NCBI GenBank assembly: GCA_003141715.1
Contig: PLNF01000035.1
Span: 1-64,000, forward strand
Direction of reading: 5' to 3'
DNA length: 64,000 bases
From: Bacteroidales bacterium
GTDB taxonomy: Bacteria; Bacteroidota; Bacteroidia; Bacteroidales; VadinHA17
Part shown: positions 29,544 to 38,857 of the stretch, piece by piece
How positions within the stretch are numbered: position 1 is the stretch's first letter
Layout of the letters: every line of letters begins with the position of its first letter
Notes under the pieces: generated by a model
Databases searched by the model: none
What the model saw: only the letters and a program-made list of their open reading frames with translations
Told to the model about the DNA's origin: nothing
Translations under genes and position numbers: made by a program

Positions 29544-30185
29544 ATGGAAAGAATACGAATAATCATTGCAGATGATCACCAGCTATTTCGCAACGGATTA
29601 AAGATACTTCTGAATGCATTCCCCGAATTCGAAGTGACAGCCGAAGCTTCAAATGGCGAAGAATTTCTGAAAATTCTGAAGAATACACAGGCAGATGTTG
29701 CCCTTATGGATATTAATATGCCTGAAATGGACGGGATAGAAGCTACAAGAAAGGGCCTTAAGATTTGTCCGGGAATTGATATTATCGCTCTTTCAATGTA
29801 TGGAGAGGAAGAATATTATTATAAGATGGTTGACGCCGGAGCCAAAGGATTCATTCTTAAAGATTCGGACATCTCAGAAGTTAAAGAAGCAATACTCACA
29901 GTAAGAAAAGGAGGCAGCTATTTCTCACAGGAGCTGCTTTATCATGTCATTCAGAAGATCAAATACCGCGAACAGGAAAGCAAATCGGCCAATCTTTCCA
30001 AAAGAGAAAAAGAAATACTGTTTAAAATCTGTGAAGGACTCTCTAACCAGGAGATCGCTGAGACACTTTTTATAAGTAAAAGAACCGTGGATAAGCACAG
30101 AGCAAACCTTCTCGGAAAGACAAACTCCAAGAATACAGCAAGCCTGATACTCTTTGCAATACGAAATAAACTTATCGAGATCTAA
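29544..30185 (+). CDS. NarL/LuxR-family response regulator
   Basis: IIADDHQLFRNGLKILL, DINMPEMDG receiver; LSKREKEILFKICEGLSNQEIAETLFISKRTVDKHRANLLGKT HTH. Confidence 0.93.
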   Translation: MERIRIIIADDHQLFRNGLKILLNAFPEFEVTAEASNGEEFLKILKNTQADVALMDINMPEMDGIEATRKGLKICPGIDIIALSMYGEEEYYYKMVDAGAKGFILKDSDISEVKEAILTVRKGGSYFSQELLYHVIQKIKYREQESKSANLSKREKEILFKICEGLSNQEIAETLFISKRTVDKHRANLLGKTNSKNTASLILFAIRNKLIEI

Positions 30186-30195
30186 CATACTGTCC

Positions 30196-30561
30196 ATGGC
30201 CGAATCACATAACCTGGGACAAAAAGGAGAAGACCTTGCAGCAGATCACCTGAAGAAAGCAGGTTTCAAAATACTCTTCCGGAATTGGAAATGGGGAAAA
30301 CACGAAATTGATATCATAGCTGAGAACCAGGATTTTATTGTATTCATAGAGGTAAAAACACGGAATGACGACTTCCAGATGCATCCTGTTACTGCTGTAA
30401 CCAAAGAAAAGCAAAAATCAATAATCTGGGCAGCAAATGGCTATCTGCAAAAATTCAATATAGATAAAGAGGGCAGGTTTGACATAATAACTGTAATTAA
30501 ATCTGTCGATTCATATCAGATCGATCATATAGAGGGTGCATTCTATCCGACTTTAAGATAA
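30196..30561 (+). CDS. YraN family (UPF0102) endonuclease-like protein
   Basis: LGQKGEDLAADHLKKAGFKILFRNWKWGKHEIDIIAENQDFIVFIEVKTR. Confidence 0.9.
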   Translation: MAESHNLGQKGEDLAADHLKKAGFKILFRNWKWGKHEIDIIAENQDFIVFIEVKTRNDDFQMHPVTAVTKEKQKSIIWAANGYLQKFNIDKEGRFDIITVIKSVDSYQIDHIEGAFYPTLR

Positions 30562-30563
30562 GA

Positions 30564-30663
30564 AGTTTGGAGTGCCTAAAGTTTGGAGTGCCTAAAGTTA
30601 AAATGGTTGAAAAGGTTTAAGTCTAGTAAATTTATAGTAACTCTAAGTACTCTAGGCACTTTA
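30564..30663. repeat. 16-bp tandem repeat with inverted partner sequence
   Basis: GTTTGGAGTGCCTAAA twice in tandem (30565-30580, 30581-30596); CTCTAAGTACTCTAGGCACTTTA in opposite sense at the right end. Confidence 0.75.
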
Positions 30664-30684
30664 TGAATAAAAAACACCCTAATT

Positions 30685-31005
30685 ATGGATATAGTAACAT
30701 TAAGAGACTATTGTATTTCAAAGAAAGGAGCCACTGAAAGCTTCCCCTTTGGAGACGATACTCTTGTTTTTAAAGCCGATGGAAAAATATTCGCCCTGGT
30801 CAACCTCGATGGTGACCTCAGTATAAACCTTAAATGTGACCCTGCTCTCGCGATCGACCTAAGGGAAAGATACTCCTCGGTTACCCCCGGCTACCATATG
30901 AATAAAAAACACTGGAACACTGTTTTACTTGATGGATCTGTCCCTGATAAAGAGGTCCTCAGCTGGATCGATCATTCATACGATCTTATTTCAGGCAGGA
31001 GGTAA
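30685..31005 (+). CDS. MmcQ/YjbR family DNA-binding-like protein
   Basis: YCISKKGATESFPFGDDTLVFKADGKIFAL...YHMNKKHWNTVLLDG. Confidence 0.9.
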   Translation: MDIVTLRDYCISKKGATESFPFGDDTLVFKADGKIFALVNLDGDLSINLKCDPALAIDLRERYSSVTPGYHMNKKHWNTVLLDGSVPDKEVLSWIDHSYDLISGRR

Positions 31006-31030
31006 ATCTACTGAATGGTGAGAATTACTT

Positions 31031-31163
31031 GAACCAACGAACAGTTGAACAAACGAATTCAGAAGTAAAAATTTAAATCAAACATTTAGAAATGAATATT
31101 ATTTAGAGATTTATGTTCAATATTTTAACATTCTTATTTCGGATGTTCTAATGTTCTTACTTC
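31031..31163. repeat. Second inverted short-repeat island with ~8-bp spacing
   Basis: GAAC/GAAT at 31031, 31039, 31047, 31055; opposite-sense NTTC at 31115, 31130, 31137, 31145, 31153, 31160. Confidence 0.6.
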
Positions 31164-31310
31164 AAAAAAATACCAAATAACAAAATTACCTTAGAGATTC
31201 ATTTCTGCAACTAATCAATTTTATTTCTTCATAATTTCTCTAGCTTAGCATTTTTATAAATTGAACTTATCGAATATTCAAGACCTAATTTGTAATTAAA
31301 TTATAGTATT

Positions 31311-32516
31311 ATGAAGACCCGTCTCCTGCTGGCATTAATTCTATCCCTTTTTATTGTACCGTCCTTTGCGCAAAAGAAAAATACTGCTCATCAGAAAACC
31401 GAAGAGGGTTACAAGTTTACTCCGGTGGTCGAATTAAAAGCCACTCCTGTTAAAAACCAGGCAGGAACCGGAACCTGCTGGTGTTTCGCCACTACTTCAT
31501 TTATTGAATCTGAACTACTCCGGAAAGGGAAAGGAGAATATGATCTTTCGGAAATGTATATAGTACGATATAATTATGTCGACCGGCTGCAAGATAATTT
31601 TATCCAACAGGGTAACGGAAACCTTGGTCAGGGCAGTGTCGGTCATGACTGGATGACAGAATTTGCGAAAAACGGAATTGTCCCCTATGAAGTATATACA
31701 GGTCTTAACTACAGCATGACAAACCACAATCATGGCGAATTGAATGCTTTTATAAATGCAATTGCCACCGTACCTCTAAAGAGAAACAAGGAAAGCGATC
31801 AGTATTTCACTATAGTCGATGCAGTGCTTGATACTTATCTGGGTAAAGTTCCTCAATCCTTCACATATAAGGGAGTCGGCTACACTCCCAAATCCTTCAC
31901 GGCTAGTCTTGGCATTAAACCCGAGGACTATGTTGAGATCACTTCATTCACCTTTTTCCCTTTTTATACTCAGGGATTGGTTCCTATTCCTGATAACTGG
32001 AGAAAAATGAATTATTACAATGTGCCTCTTAACGAACTTATCATAATTATGGATTCTGCACTTATTAAAGGTTATACTATAGCCTGGGATGGCGATGTAA
32101 GCGAAAAAGGTTTTTCTCATTTCAAAGGGGTCGCAATAATCCCGGAAATTGAAAATACTGATCAGTATTCCAGTGCCGACAAGTCCAGGTTGGGGAAAAT
32201 GACTCCGGAGGAACGCGCTGCAGAAGCCTATAAGTTCAGCAGGCCTTTCCCGGAAGTTAAAGTAACTCAGGAATTTCGTGAAGAAGGATATGATAATAAA
32301 ACTACGACTGACGATCATAGTATGCATATTACCGGTATTGTGAAAGATCAGAACGGTACCAAATATTATATTACCAAGAACTCATATGGAACTGACAGGA
32401 ATCCTTTCGAAGGCTACCTGAATATGTCTGAAAACTATGTCCGGGCAAAAACGATCTATATTATGGTTAATAAAAATGCCATCCCGTCCGAGATAAAGAC
32501 AAAACTGGGATTATGA
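31311..32516 (+). CDS. C1B family (bleomycin hydrolase/aminopeptidase C-like) cysteine peptidase, exported
   Basis: Signal peptide; PVKNQAGTGTCWCFATTSFIESELLRKG; DDHSMHITGIVKD; ITKNSYG. Confidence 0.9.
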   Translation: MKTRLLLALILSLFIVPSFAQKKNTAHQKTEEGYKFTPVVELKATPVKNQAGTGTCWCFATTSFIESELLRKGKGEYDLSEMYIVRYNYVDRLQDNFIQQGNGNLGQGSVGHDWMTEFAKNGIVPYEVYTGLNYSMTNHNHGELNAFINAIATVPLKRNKESDQYFTIVDAVLDTYLGKVPQSFTYKGVGYTPKSFTASLGIKPEDYVEITSFTFFPFYTQGLVPIPDNWRKMNYYNVPLNELIIIMDSALIKGYTIAWDGDVSEKGFSHFKGVAIIPEIENTDQYSSADKSRLGKMTPEERAAEAYKFSRPFPEVKVTQEFREEGYDNKTTTDDHSMHITGIVKDQNGTKYYITKNSYGTDRNPFEGYLNMSENYVRAKTIYIMVNKNAIPSEIKTKLGL

Positions 32517-32528
32517 AATGAATGGTAG

Positions 32529-32548
32529 GGTCATGCCATGGCATGACC
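32529..32548. terminator. Perfect 20-bp palindrome between convergent genes; possible bidirectional terminator or REP-like element
   Basis: GGTCATGCCATGGCATGACC is its own reverse complement; it lies in a 32-nt convergent gap. Confidence 0.45.
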
Positions 32549-33541
32549 TTATTCCACCAGTAGATTACAGCCTCTTATATTAGAATTGTCAAACCTGCCG
32601 AGTACTTCGAACCCTCCGTCCTCGTAAACTTTGCCGAGATCGCCGGTAGCAATAAAGGAACATGAGTTTATATTTGCCAGGTCGATTATATTAATTCCTC
32701 CTGTTCCGGCTGGTTCGTTATAAAGGGTTAGAGGATCCTGTGGATCTCTGATAATTATTTTCATCCATGGAGGACAATAAAATATCCCATCACCTTTTGA
32801 GTACGCCTGACTCAATAATTCAGTCATCCCATACTCCGAATGAATTGAAAGTACATTCAATTTCCCTTTCAGAATAGAATGAAGTTCTGAACGAGTCAGC
32901 TCTTTCCTCCTGCCTTTCATACCACCTGTCTCCATCACGATTACTCCGGAAAGATCAGGTGACTGATTTTCCGCCAGATCAATCAAGGCAAAACTGACAC
33001 CAAGCAATAAGACTTTCTGTTTTTCTTCTTTCGCCTTTTTTATTGTATGAATAAGGTCTTCGATATTATTTTTGTAGAATCCGCTATAAGGATTCCGGCT
33101 TTTCTTAATCAGATTATCAACCATATAAACGAGCGAAGATCCTTCTCTTTCCATGTATGACGGAAGCAAAGCGGCAATAAGATATTCTTCCGGTTCGCCG
33201 TAAAACAGGCTGAAAGATCTCAGGAAACTCTCCTCATATAAAAGTAAATCATTTACGAAATGTTTCCCGGTAGTAATGCCTGTTGTCCCACTGCTTTCAA
33301 AGATAATTTCGACAGGAAGATCACCGGTAACGATTTTATGATTTCTGAAGAATTCAACTGGTAGAAAAGGTATTTCATAAGGAGTTTTTATTTTAGAACA
33401 GCCCTTTCCAAGACTTTTTAAAAAGTTGTGATATATAGTATTATTATTGTATTGATAATTAAATACTTCAAATGTAGTTTCCCAAAAGTCTGTCTTGCTT
33501 TTAATATTGAATATCCGCCTCTGCAAATTCTGCAATTGCAT
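32549..33541 (-). CDS. LuxE-like acyl-protein synthetase
   Basis: IIFESSGTTGITTGKHFV; VLLLGVSFALIDL; METGGMKGRRKELTRSELHSIL; HSEYGMTELLSQAYS; start moved inward to MQLQNLQRR. Confidence 0.85.
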   Translation of the reverse strand: MQLQNLQRRIFNIKSKTDFWETTFEVFNYQYNNNTIYHNFLKSLGKGCSKIKTPYEIPFLPVEFFRNHKIVTGDLPVEIIFESSGTTGITTGKHFVNDLLLYEESFLRSFSLFYGEPEEYLIAALLPSYMEREGSSLVYMVDNLIKKSRNPYSGFYKNNIEDLIHTIKKAKEEKQKVLLLGVSFALIDLAENQSPDLSGVIVMETGGMKGRRKELTRSELHSILKGKLNVLSIHSEYGMTELLSQAYSKGDGIFYCPPWMKIIIRDPQDPLTLYNEPAGTGGINIIDLANINSCSFIATGDLGKVYEDGGFEVLGRFDNSNIRGCNLLVE

Positions 33542-33543
33542 TA

Positions 33544-34074
33544 TCATTTGCCTGGAAAAGTTAATGAGCCATCCGGCTGATAGACCCATTGGAAAGTACA
33601 TTCCCCATAGACAATCCCCTGCCTGGTTTCATTAACTGTACTGACAATCCTGAATTTTGTATAATCTTCGTTCCCTGATCTATAGATCCATACCTGGTTG
33701 GCATTTATCGGATCGGCCATATCCTGCCATTGTGTTACAGAAACGGTTTTAAGATTGTTAAAAGCCGATTGTGCCGTTGTTTCATCAGCATAATCACCAA
33801 TTTTAAAAAATGATGGTTTAAGATTATTGTTCTGTAATGTTAATCTTGGAGGCAGAGTGTCAACATTAACATATAAAGATATGTCATATCCCTGAGCATT
33901 AATTGTGGATACCAGCTTTGCCCCGGAAAATGAAAACCCATAGTTATAATAAGTTGTAGAGAAGTAAGTGATATTGTCAATAGTATCAATGCCGGAAGTA
34001 CGGGTTGGTTCCTTTTTCGTACAGGCTGTAAGAATTAAAAAACTCCCAAGAAATATGAATACTATCTTTTTCAT
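33544..34074 (-). CDS. Hypothetical lipoprotein
   Basis: Lipobox LILTACTKK; 176 aa; no family recognised. Confidence 0.65.
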   Translation of the reverse strand: MKKIVFIFLGSFLILTACTKKEPTRTSGIDTIDNITYFSTTYYNYGFSFSGAKLVSTINAQGYDISLYVNVDTLPPRLTLQNNNLKPSFFKIGDYADETTAQSAFNNLKTVSVTQWQDMADPINANQVWIYRSGNEDYTKFRIVSTVNETRQGIVYGECTFQWVYQPDGSLTFPGK

Positions 34075-34095
34075 AATGCAAAGATAATAGATCTT

Positions 34096-35358
34096 CTATT
34101 CTCCCCGTATCGCTGTTATCCCGGGCAGCTTCTTCCCTTCCATATACTCAAGCATCGCACCGCCACCGGTTGAAACGTAGCTCACTTTATCAGCGAGTCC
34201 GTTTTTGTTTATTGCAGCTACGGAATCGCCGCCTCCGATAAGACTGTATGCTCCTTTCGCTGTTGCTGCGGCTATAGCCTTAGCCACGGCAGTTGTTCCT
34301 TTTGAGAATTTTTCCATCTCAAAAACTCCCATTGGCCCGTTCCACAGAATTGTTTTTGAATTTTCAATAACCGAAGAAAATTCCTTAATAGTTTTCTCAG
34401 CAATATCCAGACCCAGCCATCCATCTTCAACGGCATTGGCAGCAGTAACATGAGTATTAGCCTCATTATCAAACTTATCAGCATTCAGACTATCGACCGG
34501 AAGATAAAGTTTGACTTTCTTTTCTTTGGCTTTTTCAATAAGTTTCAATGCGAGATCAAGCTTGTCCTCTTCACAGAGAGACTTGCCGATTTTACCACCC
34601 ATTGCTTTAATAAAGGTATAGGTCATTCCTCCACCTATAATCAGATTATCAACCCTGTTAAGAAGATTTTCAATCAGCATGATCTTATCTGAAACTTTTG
34701 CTCCTCCCATTATTGCTGTAAACGGCCGCTGGGGATCCTTAAGAACCTTATCCATTGCTGCAAGCTCACTGTTAATGAGGAAACCGAACATTCTTTTATC
34801 AGTGTCGAAATAATCAGCCATGACAGCAGTGGTCGCATGAGCACGGTGGGCTGTCCCAAATGCATCATTAACATAAATTTCTGCATAACCTGCCAGTTTT
34901 TTTGCCATTTCTTTCTGCCTGATCTTCATCTCAGCTTTAGCGGCTTTCTTTTCCTCATCAGTAACTGTCTCAGGCAGAATTGGTTTCCCCTCTTCTTCCG
35001 GATAAAAACGTACATTCTCCAGAAGAAGGATCTCTCCCGGTTTCAGTGCGGCTGACATTTTCATGGCTGATTCCCCGAGGCAATCATCTGCGAACAGTAC
35101 CTTTTTTCCAAGAAGTTTTTCCAGAACCGGAAGAACAGGCTTAAGCGAATATTTCTCCATACGTCCCTCAGGCCTTCCCAGATGTGACATAAGGATCAGG
35201 CATCCGCCATCGTTAAGAATTTTATTAATTGTAAGTAATGCTCCCCTGATACGGGTATCATCGGTTACTGTAAAAGTCTTTTTGTCGAGGGGTACATTGA
35301 AATCGACCCTTACTATTGCCTTCTTTCCTTTGAAATTAAAGTCCTGAATCATTTTCAT
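34096..35358 (-). CDS. pgk: Phosphoglycerate kinase
   Basis: [74 protein letters not shown]. Confidence 0.96.
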   Translation of the reverse strand: MKMIQDFNFKGKKAIVRVDFNVPLDKKTFTVTDDTRIRGALLTINKILNDGGCLILMSHLGRPEGRMEKYSLKPVLPVLEKLLGKKVLFADDCLGESAMKMSAALKPGEILLLENVRFYPEEEGKPILPETVTDEEKKAAKAEMKIRQKEMAKKLAGYAEIYVNDAFGTAHRAHATTAVMADYFDTDKRMFGFLINSELAAMDKVLKDPQRPFTAIMGGAKVSDKIMLIENLLNRVDNLIIGGGMTYTFIKAMGGKIGKSLCEEDKLDLALKLIEKAKEKKVKLYLPVDSLNADKFDNEANTHVTAANAVEDGWLGLDIAEKTIKEFSSVIENSKTILWNGPMGVFEMEKFSKGTTAVAKAIAAATAKGAYSLIGGGDSVAAINKNGLADKVSYVSTGGGAMLEYMEGKKLPGITAIRGE

Positions 35359-35508
35359 AGATCAAATATTTTTATTTAACACAAGAAATTCTCAATTACA
35401 AACCTACATTTTTTTTGGAAATATTCATTTGCAAAAATGGCTCAAAATATAAACCTCTGAGTAACTCTGTGAATTCATAAAAGATTATTTAAATTTGAAA
35501 AAAAAGTC

Positions 35509-36006
35509 ATGACAAAAATCACACTTAAAGGGAATCCCATCAATACATCCGGAAACCTTCCGGCTAAAGGTAGCAAAGCCCCCAATTTTACACTTGTTAA
35601 ATCTGACCTAACAAATCTTTCTCTATCAGAGCTTAAGGGTAAAAAACTTATACTGAACATATTCCCAAGTCTGGACACTTCAACGTGTGCCACCTCAGTC
35701 CGCAAATTCAACCAGTTGGCCGCAGGGAAAACCAATACAGTAGTTCTTGCAATTTCAAAGGACCTTCCCTTCGCTCACGGGAGGTTTTGTTCCACTGAAG
35801 GAATTACAAATGTGACCACCCTCTCAGGATTCCGCGATTCAGCTTTCGGAAAATCATACGGTATCGATATAATCGACGGACCGCTTGCCGGTGTTTATGG
35901 GCGCAGTATTGTGGTTGTTGATGAAAATGGAAAAGTTACTTATACCCAGCTTGTCCCTGAGATAACGCAGGAGCCTGATTATGATTCGGCACTTGCTGCT
36001 TTATAA
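35509..36006 (+). CDS. tpx: Thiol peroxidase
   Basis: ITLKGNPINTSGNLPAKGSKAPNFTL; SLDTSTCATSVRKFN; RFCSTEGI. Confidence 0.93.
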   Translation: MTKITLKGNPINTSGNLPAKGSKAPNFTLVKSDLTNLSLSELKGKKLILNIFPSLDTSTCATSVRKFNQLAAGKTNTVVLAISKDLPFAHGRFCSTEGITNVTTLSGFRDSAFGKSYGIDIIDGPLAGVYGRSIVVVDENGKVTYTQLVPEITQEPDYDSALAAL

Positions 36007-36029
36007 GTATCTGAAAGAATAATCGGAAG

Positions 36030-37157
36030 ATGAATTTTTCACAGATCCCTGGTCAAAAAGAGATTAAAGCAAAACTGCTCCGGTCTGTAAAGGAAGAAAG
36101 AGTCAGCCATGCACAGCTTTTTGCAGGGCCTGAAGGTTGTGGCAGTATGGCTCTGGCATTGGCGTATGCCCGGTATATCAATTGTGAGAGCCGGACAGAC
36201 TATGACTCATGCGGTACCTGTAAGTCGTGCGTAAAATATGAGAAACTGATCCATCCCGATCTTCATTTTGTCTTTCCCGTTATAAAAGGGAAGAAAGTCA
36301 CAGATCCGGTAAGTGACAATTATTTAGAGGAATGGAGAGAGTTTGTAAAAAGGTCTCCCTATTTTACTCTTAATAACTGGATGGATTCTATAGAAGTCGG
36401 GAATGCCCAGGGGATGATATTTGCTTCGGAAGCCTCTGAAATAATAAAAAAACTGAGTCTTAAGACTTTCGAATCAGACTTTAAGATTATGATAATCTGG
36501 CTGCCAGAAAAAATGCATCAGGCAACAGCCAATAAACTTCTGAAGATGATAGAGGAGCCGCCGGAAAAAACTCTTTTCCTCCTGGTTTCAGAAGAGCCCG
36601 ATAAGGTAATACCTACAATCCTTTCAAGGTGTCAGCTTGTTAAAGTCCCTTCCTTCAACAGTCGTGATATTAAAAAATACCTTATAGACAGGTTTAACAT
36701 AGCAGTCGATAAAGCTGCTGATATATCACGTGTGTCAAACGGAAATATAACAAGGGCAATTGAGTTTTGTGAAAATGAAGACTCTTCACTGGCAAATCTT
36801 GAACGTTTTAAAAGTCTGATGAGATTTGCCTGGAAACGTGACATCATTTCAATTATCAATTGGTCAGAAGAGATTTCAACAACAGGCAGGGAAGCTCAGA
36901 AAAACTTTATTTCTTTTTCTATGAGAATTCTCCGGGAAAACCTGATGCTATCTCTCGATCAGTTGAAAAACAGTCTCGTTTTCCTGACAGGTGAAGAGGC
37001 AACTTTCTCAGGAAATTTTCACCCCTTCATAAATCAGAATAATATTTATCCGCTTACAGAAGAGTTCAATCTTGTCTATTCCCATATTGAGTCAAACGGA
37101 AATGCAAAAATAATCTTCCTTGACCTGGCATTGAAAGTTACAAGGCTTATCCGCTGA
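36030..37157 (+). CDS. holB: DNA polymerase III delta' subunit
   Basis: SHAQLFAGPEGCGSMALALAYARYINC; CGTCKSCVKYEKLIHPDLHFVFP; KLLKMIEEPPEKTLFLLVSE; ILSRCQLVKV. Confidence 0.9.
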   Translation: MNFSQIPGQKEIKAKLLRSVKEERVSHAQLFAGPEGCGSMALALAYARYINCESRTDYDSCGTCKSCVKYEKLIHPDLHFVFPVIKGKKVTDPVSDNYLEEWREFVKRSPYFTLNNWMDSIEVGNAQGMIFASEASEIIKKLSLKTFESDFKIMIIWLPEKMHQATANKLLKMIEEPPEKTLFLLVSEEPDKVIPTILSRCQLVKVPSFNSRDIKKYLIDRFNIAVDKAADISRVSNGNITRAIEFCENEDSSLANLERFKSLMRFAWKRDIISIINWSEEISTTGREAQKNFISFSMRILRENLMLSLDQLKNSLVFLTGEEATFSGNFHPFINQNNIYPLTEEFNLVYSHIESNGNAKIIFLDLALKVTRLIR

Positions 37158-37172
37158 TCAAAACACCGAATC

Positions 37173-37203
37173 TTGAATTTGATTCATTTATTCACTACTT
37201 TTG
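37173..37203 (+). promoter_or_regulatory. Putative Bacteroidetes-type promoter (TTG-N20-TACTTTTG) for ricT
   Basis: TTG at 37173 and TACTTTTG (TAnnTTTG) at 37196, about 30 nt before the ATG. Confidence 0.45.
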
Positions 37204-37232
37204 CGGAATAATTTCTGAATCTAAAGAGTTTT

Positions 37233-38384
37233 ATGACAGATAATGAAGATATTCAAGGGCAGACAGGGGAAGAGATCCGGATGCCTGATATAACATATAA
37301 GCCCGGGTATAATAAACTGGATTCTTTCAACTGGTTGAAAGATTTGCATGAAACTCCTGACTTAAATGACACAGTAGAAATCCGATTCAAAAATACCAGA
37401 AAAGGGTTTTTCAGGAATGTAAACGGATTAAGACTTGAGATTGGTGATGTGGTCGCAGTGGAGGCATCTCCGGGACATGATATAGGCAGAGTTTCGATGG
37501 TTGGACATCTGGTGGAAGAACAACTAAAAAGACTGAAGGTACATCCATCCCCCGATGATCTGAAAAAAGTGTACCGTAAGGCAAAAGCTGTTGACATTCA
37601 GAAATGGGAAGAGGCAAAGAAACTGGAGACCCCGACTATGTTGCGTTCAAGAAATATTTCTGAAGAACTCAAACTTAATATGAAGATCGGGGATGTTGAA
37701 TATCAGGGCGATAAGACAAAGGCCATATTCTATTACATAGCCGATGAGAGAGTGGATTTCCGCCAGCTTATTAAAGTCCTTGCCGATGAATTCAGGGTAA
37801 GAATAGAGATGCGCCAGATAGGTGCGCGCCAGGAAGCAGGAAGAATAGGAGGAATCGGATCATGTGGAAGAGAACTTTGCTGTGCGACCCATATTACTAA
37901 TTTTATTTCAGTTACAACAACTCATGCTAAATACCAGGAGTTATCGCTGAATCCACAAAAACTCGCCGGGCAATGCAGTAAACTTAAATGCTGCCTCAAC
38001 TTTGAATTAGATTGTTATGTTGATGCACAAAGGTCATTTCCGCCAAGAGATGTTGCGCTTGAAGCTCTTGACTGTACCGGCTATTTCCAGAAGCTGGAAG
38101 TTCATAAAGGTCTATACTGGTATTCGACAGATCCGCATTCAAATGCGAACCTTATCGCACTTCCGGTGCAGAGGGTCAGGGAGATTCAGGCTATTAACAG
38201 AAAAGGGGAAAAAGTCGATAAGCTTAAACTGATCGATGAATCATGGGAGATAAAACCAGTTTCTCAGGACTTGTTGAAGAATAACAGTCTTACAAGGTTC
38301 GATCCTCCTGATAACAAAAATCAGCAGAACAAGAATCCACACAAAAGAAAAAACAGAAGATTCAATGATAAAAGGAATAAATAG
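37233..38384 (+). CDS. ricT: PSP1/RicT-domain protein
   Basis: ARQEAGRIGGIGSCGRELCCATHITNF; KLAGQCSKLKCCLNFELDCY. Confidence 0.9.
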   Translation: MTDNEDIQGQTGEEIRMPDITYKPGYNKLDSFNWLKDLHETPDLNDTVEIRFKNTRKGFFRNVNGLRLEIGDVVAVEASPGHDIGRVSMVGHLVEEQLKRLKVHPSPDDLKKVYRKAKAVDIQKWEEAKKLETPTMLRSRNISEELKLNMKIGDVEYQGDKTKAIFYYIADERVDFRQLIKVLADEFRVRIEMRQIGARQEAGRIGGIGSCGRELCCATHITNFISVTTTHAKYQELSLNPQKLAGQCSKLKCCLNFELDCYVDAQRSFPPRDVALEALDCTGYFQKLEVHKGLYWYSTDPHSNANLIALPVQRVREIQAINRKGEKVDKLKLIDESWEIKPVSQDLLKNNSLTRFDPPDNKNQQNKNPHKRKNRRFNDKRNK

Positions 38385-38847
38385 ATTTTCATTCATTTTA
38401 ATATTGACATTCTTATTATTATTCTTATCATGCAACAGTAAGGTTATTTATACAAATTCCCAGGCAATGGATGAAGAGACCTGGAAGCTGATGGATATAC
38501 CCACATTTAAAGTACCAATAACAGATACTCTTAACAGCAATAATGTATTTTTTACTATCAGAAACGGCTCCTCTTACCCATTTCGTAATATTTATCTTTT
38601 CGTGACAACAACATCCCCGGATGGAAGAAAAATTACCGATACTCTTCAGTACAACCTTGCTGATGAAAAGGGAAAATGGTATGGTAAGGGATTTGGTGAT
38701 ATACATGAACTGAATCTTCCATATAAATCAAATGTCTATTTTCCCTTAAAAGGCACATACGAGTTTAAGATTCAGCATGGTATGCGCATTGAAAATCTTA
38801 AGGGTGTTTATGATTTCGGATTGAGAATAGAAAAGATCAGAAAATAA
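38365..38847 (+). CDS. gldH: Gliding motility lipoprotein GldH
   Basis: Lipobox LFLSCNSKVIY; WKLMDIPTFKVPITDTLNSNNVFFTIRNGSSYPFRNIYLFVTTTSPDG; position after holB-ricT. Confidence 0.82.
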   Translation: MIKGINRFSFILILTFLLLFLSCNSKVIYTNSQAMDEETWKLMDIPTFKVPITDTLNSNNVFFTIRNGSSYPFRNIYLFVTTTSPDGRKITDTLQYNLADEKGKWYGKGFGDIHELNLPYKSNVYFPLKGTYEFKIQHGMRIENLKGVYDFGLRIEKIRK

Positions 38848-38857
38848 ATCTCTGCAG

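Noticed and set aside
28373-31163. Short-repeat ladders as a CRISPR array
   Set aside because: Units are 8-16 bp, degenerate and contiguous with no unique spacers. No cas genes.
32549-33541. LuxE-like gene as evidence of a bioluminescence operon
   Set aside because: No luxA/B/C/D/G homologues in the window. LuxE-like orphans occur in non-luminous bacteria.
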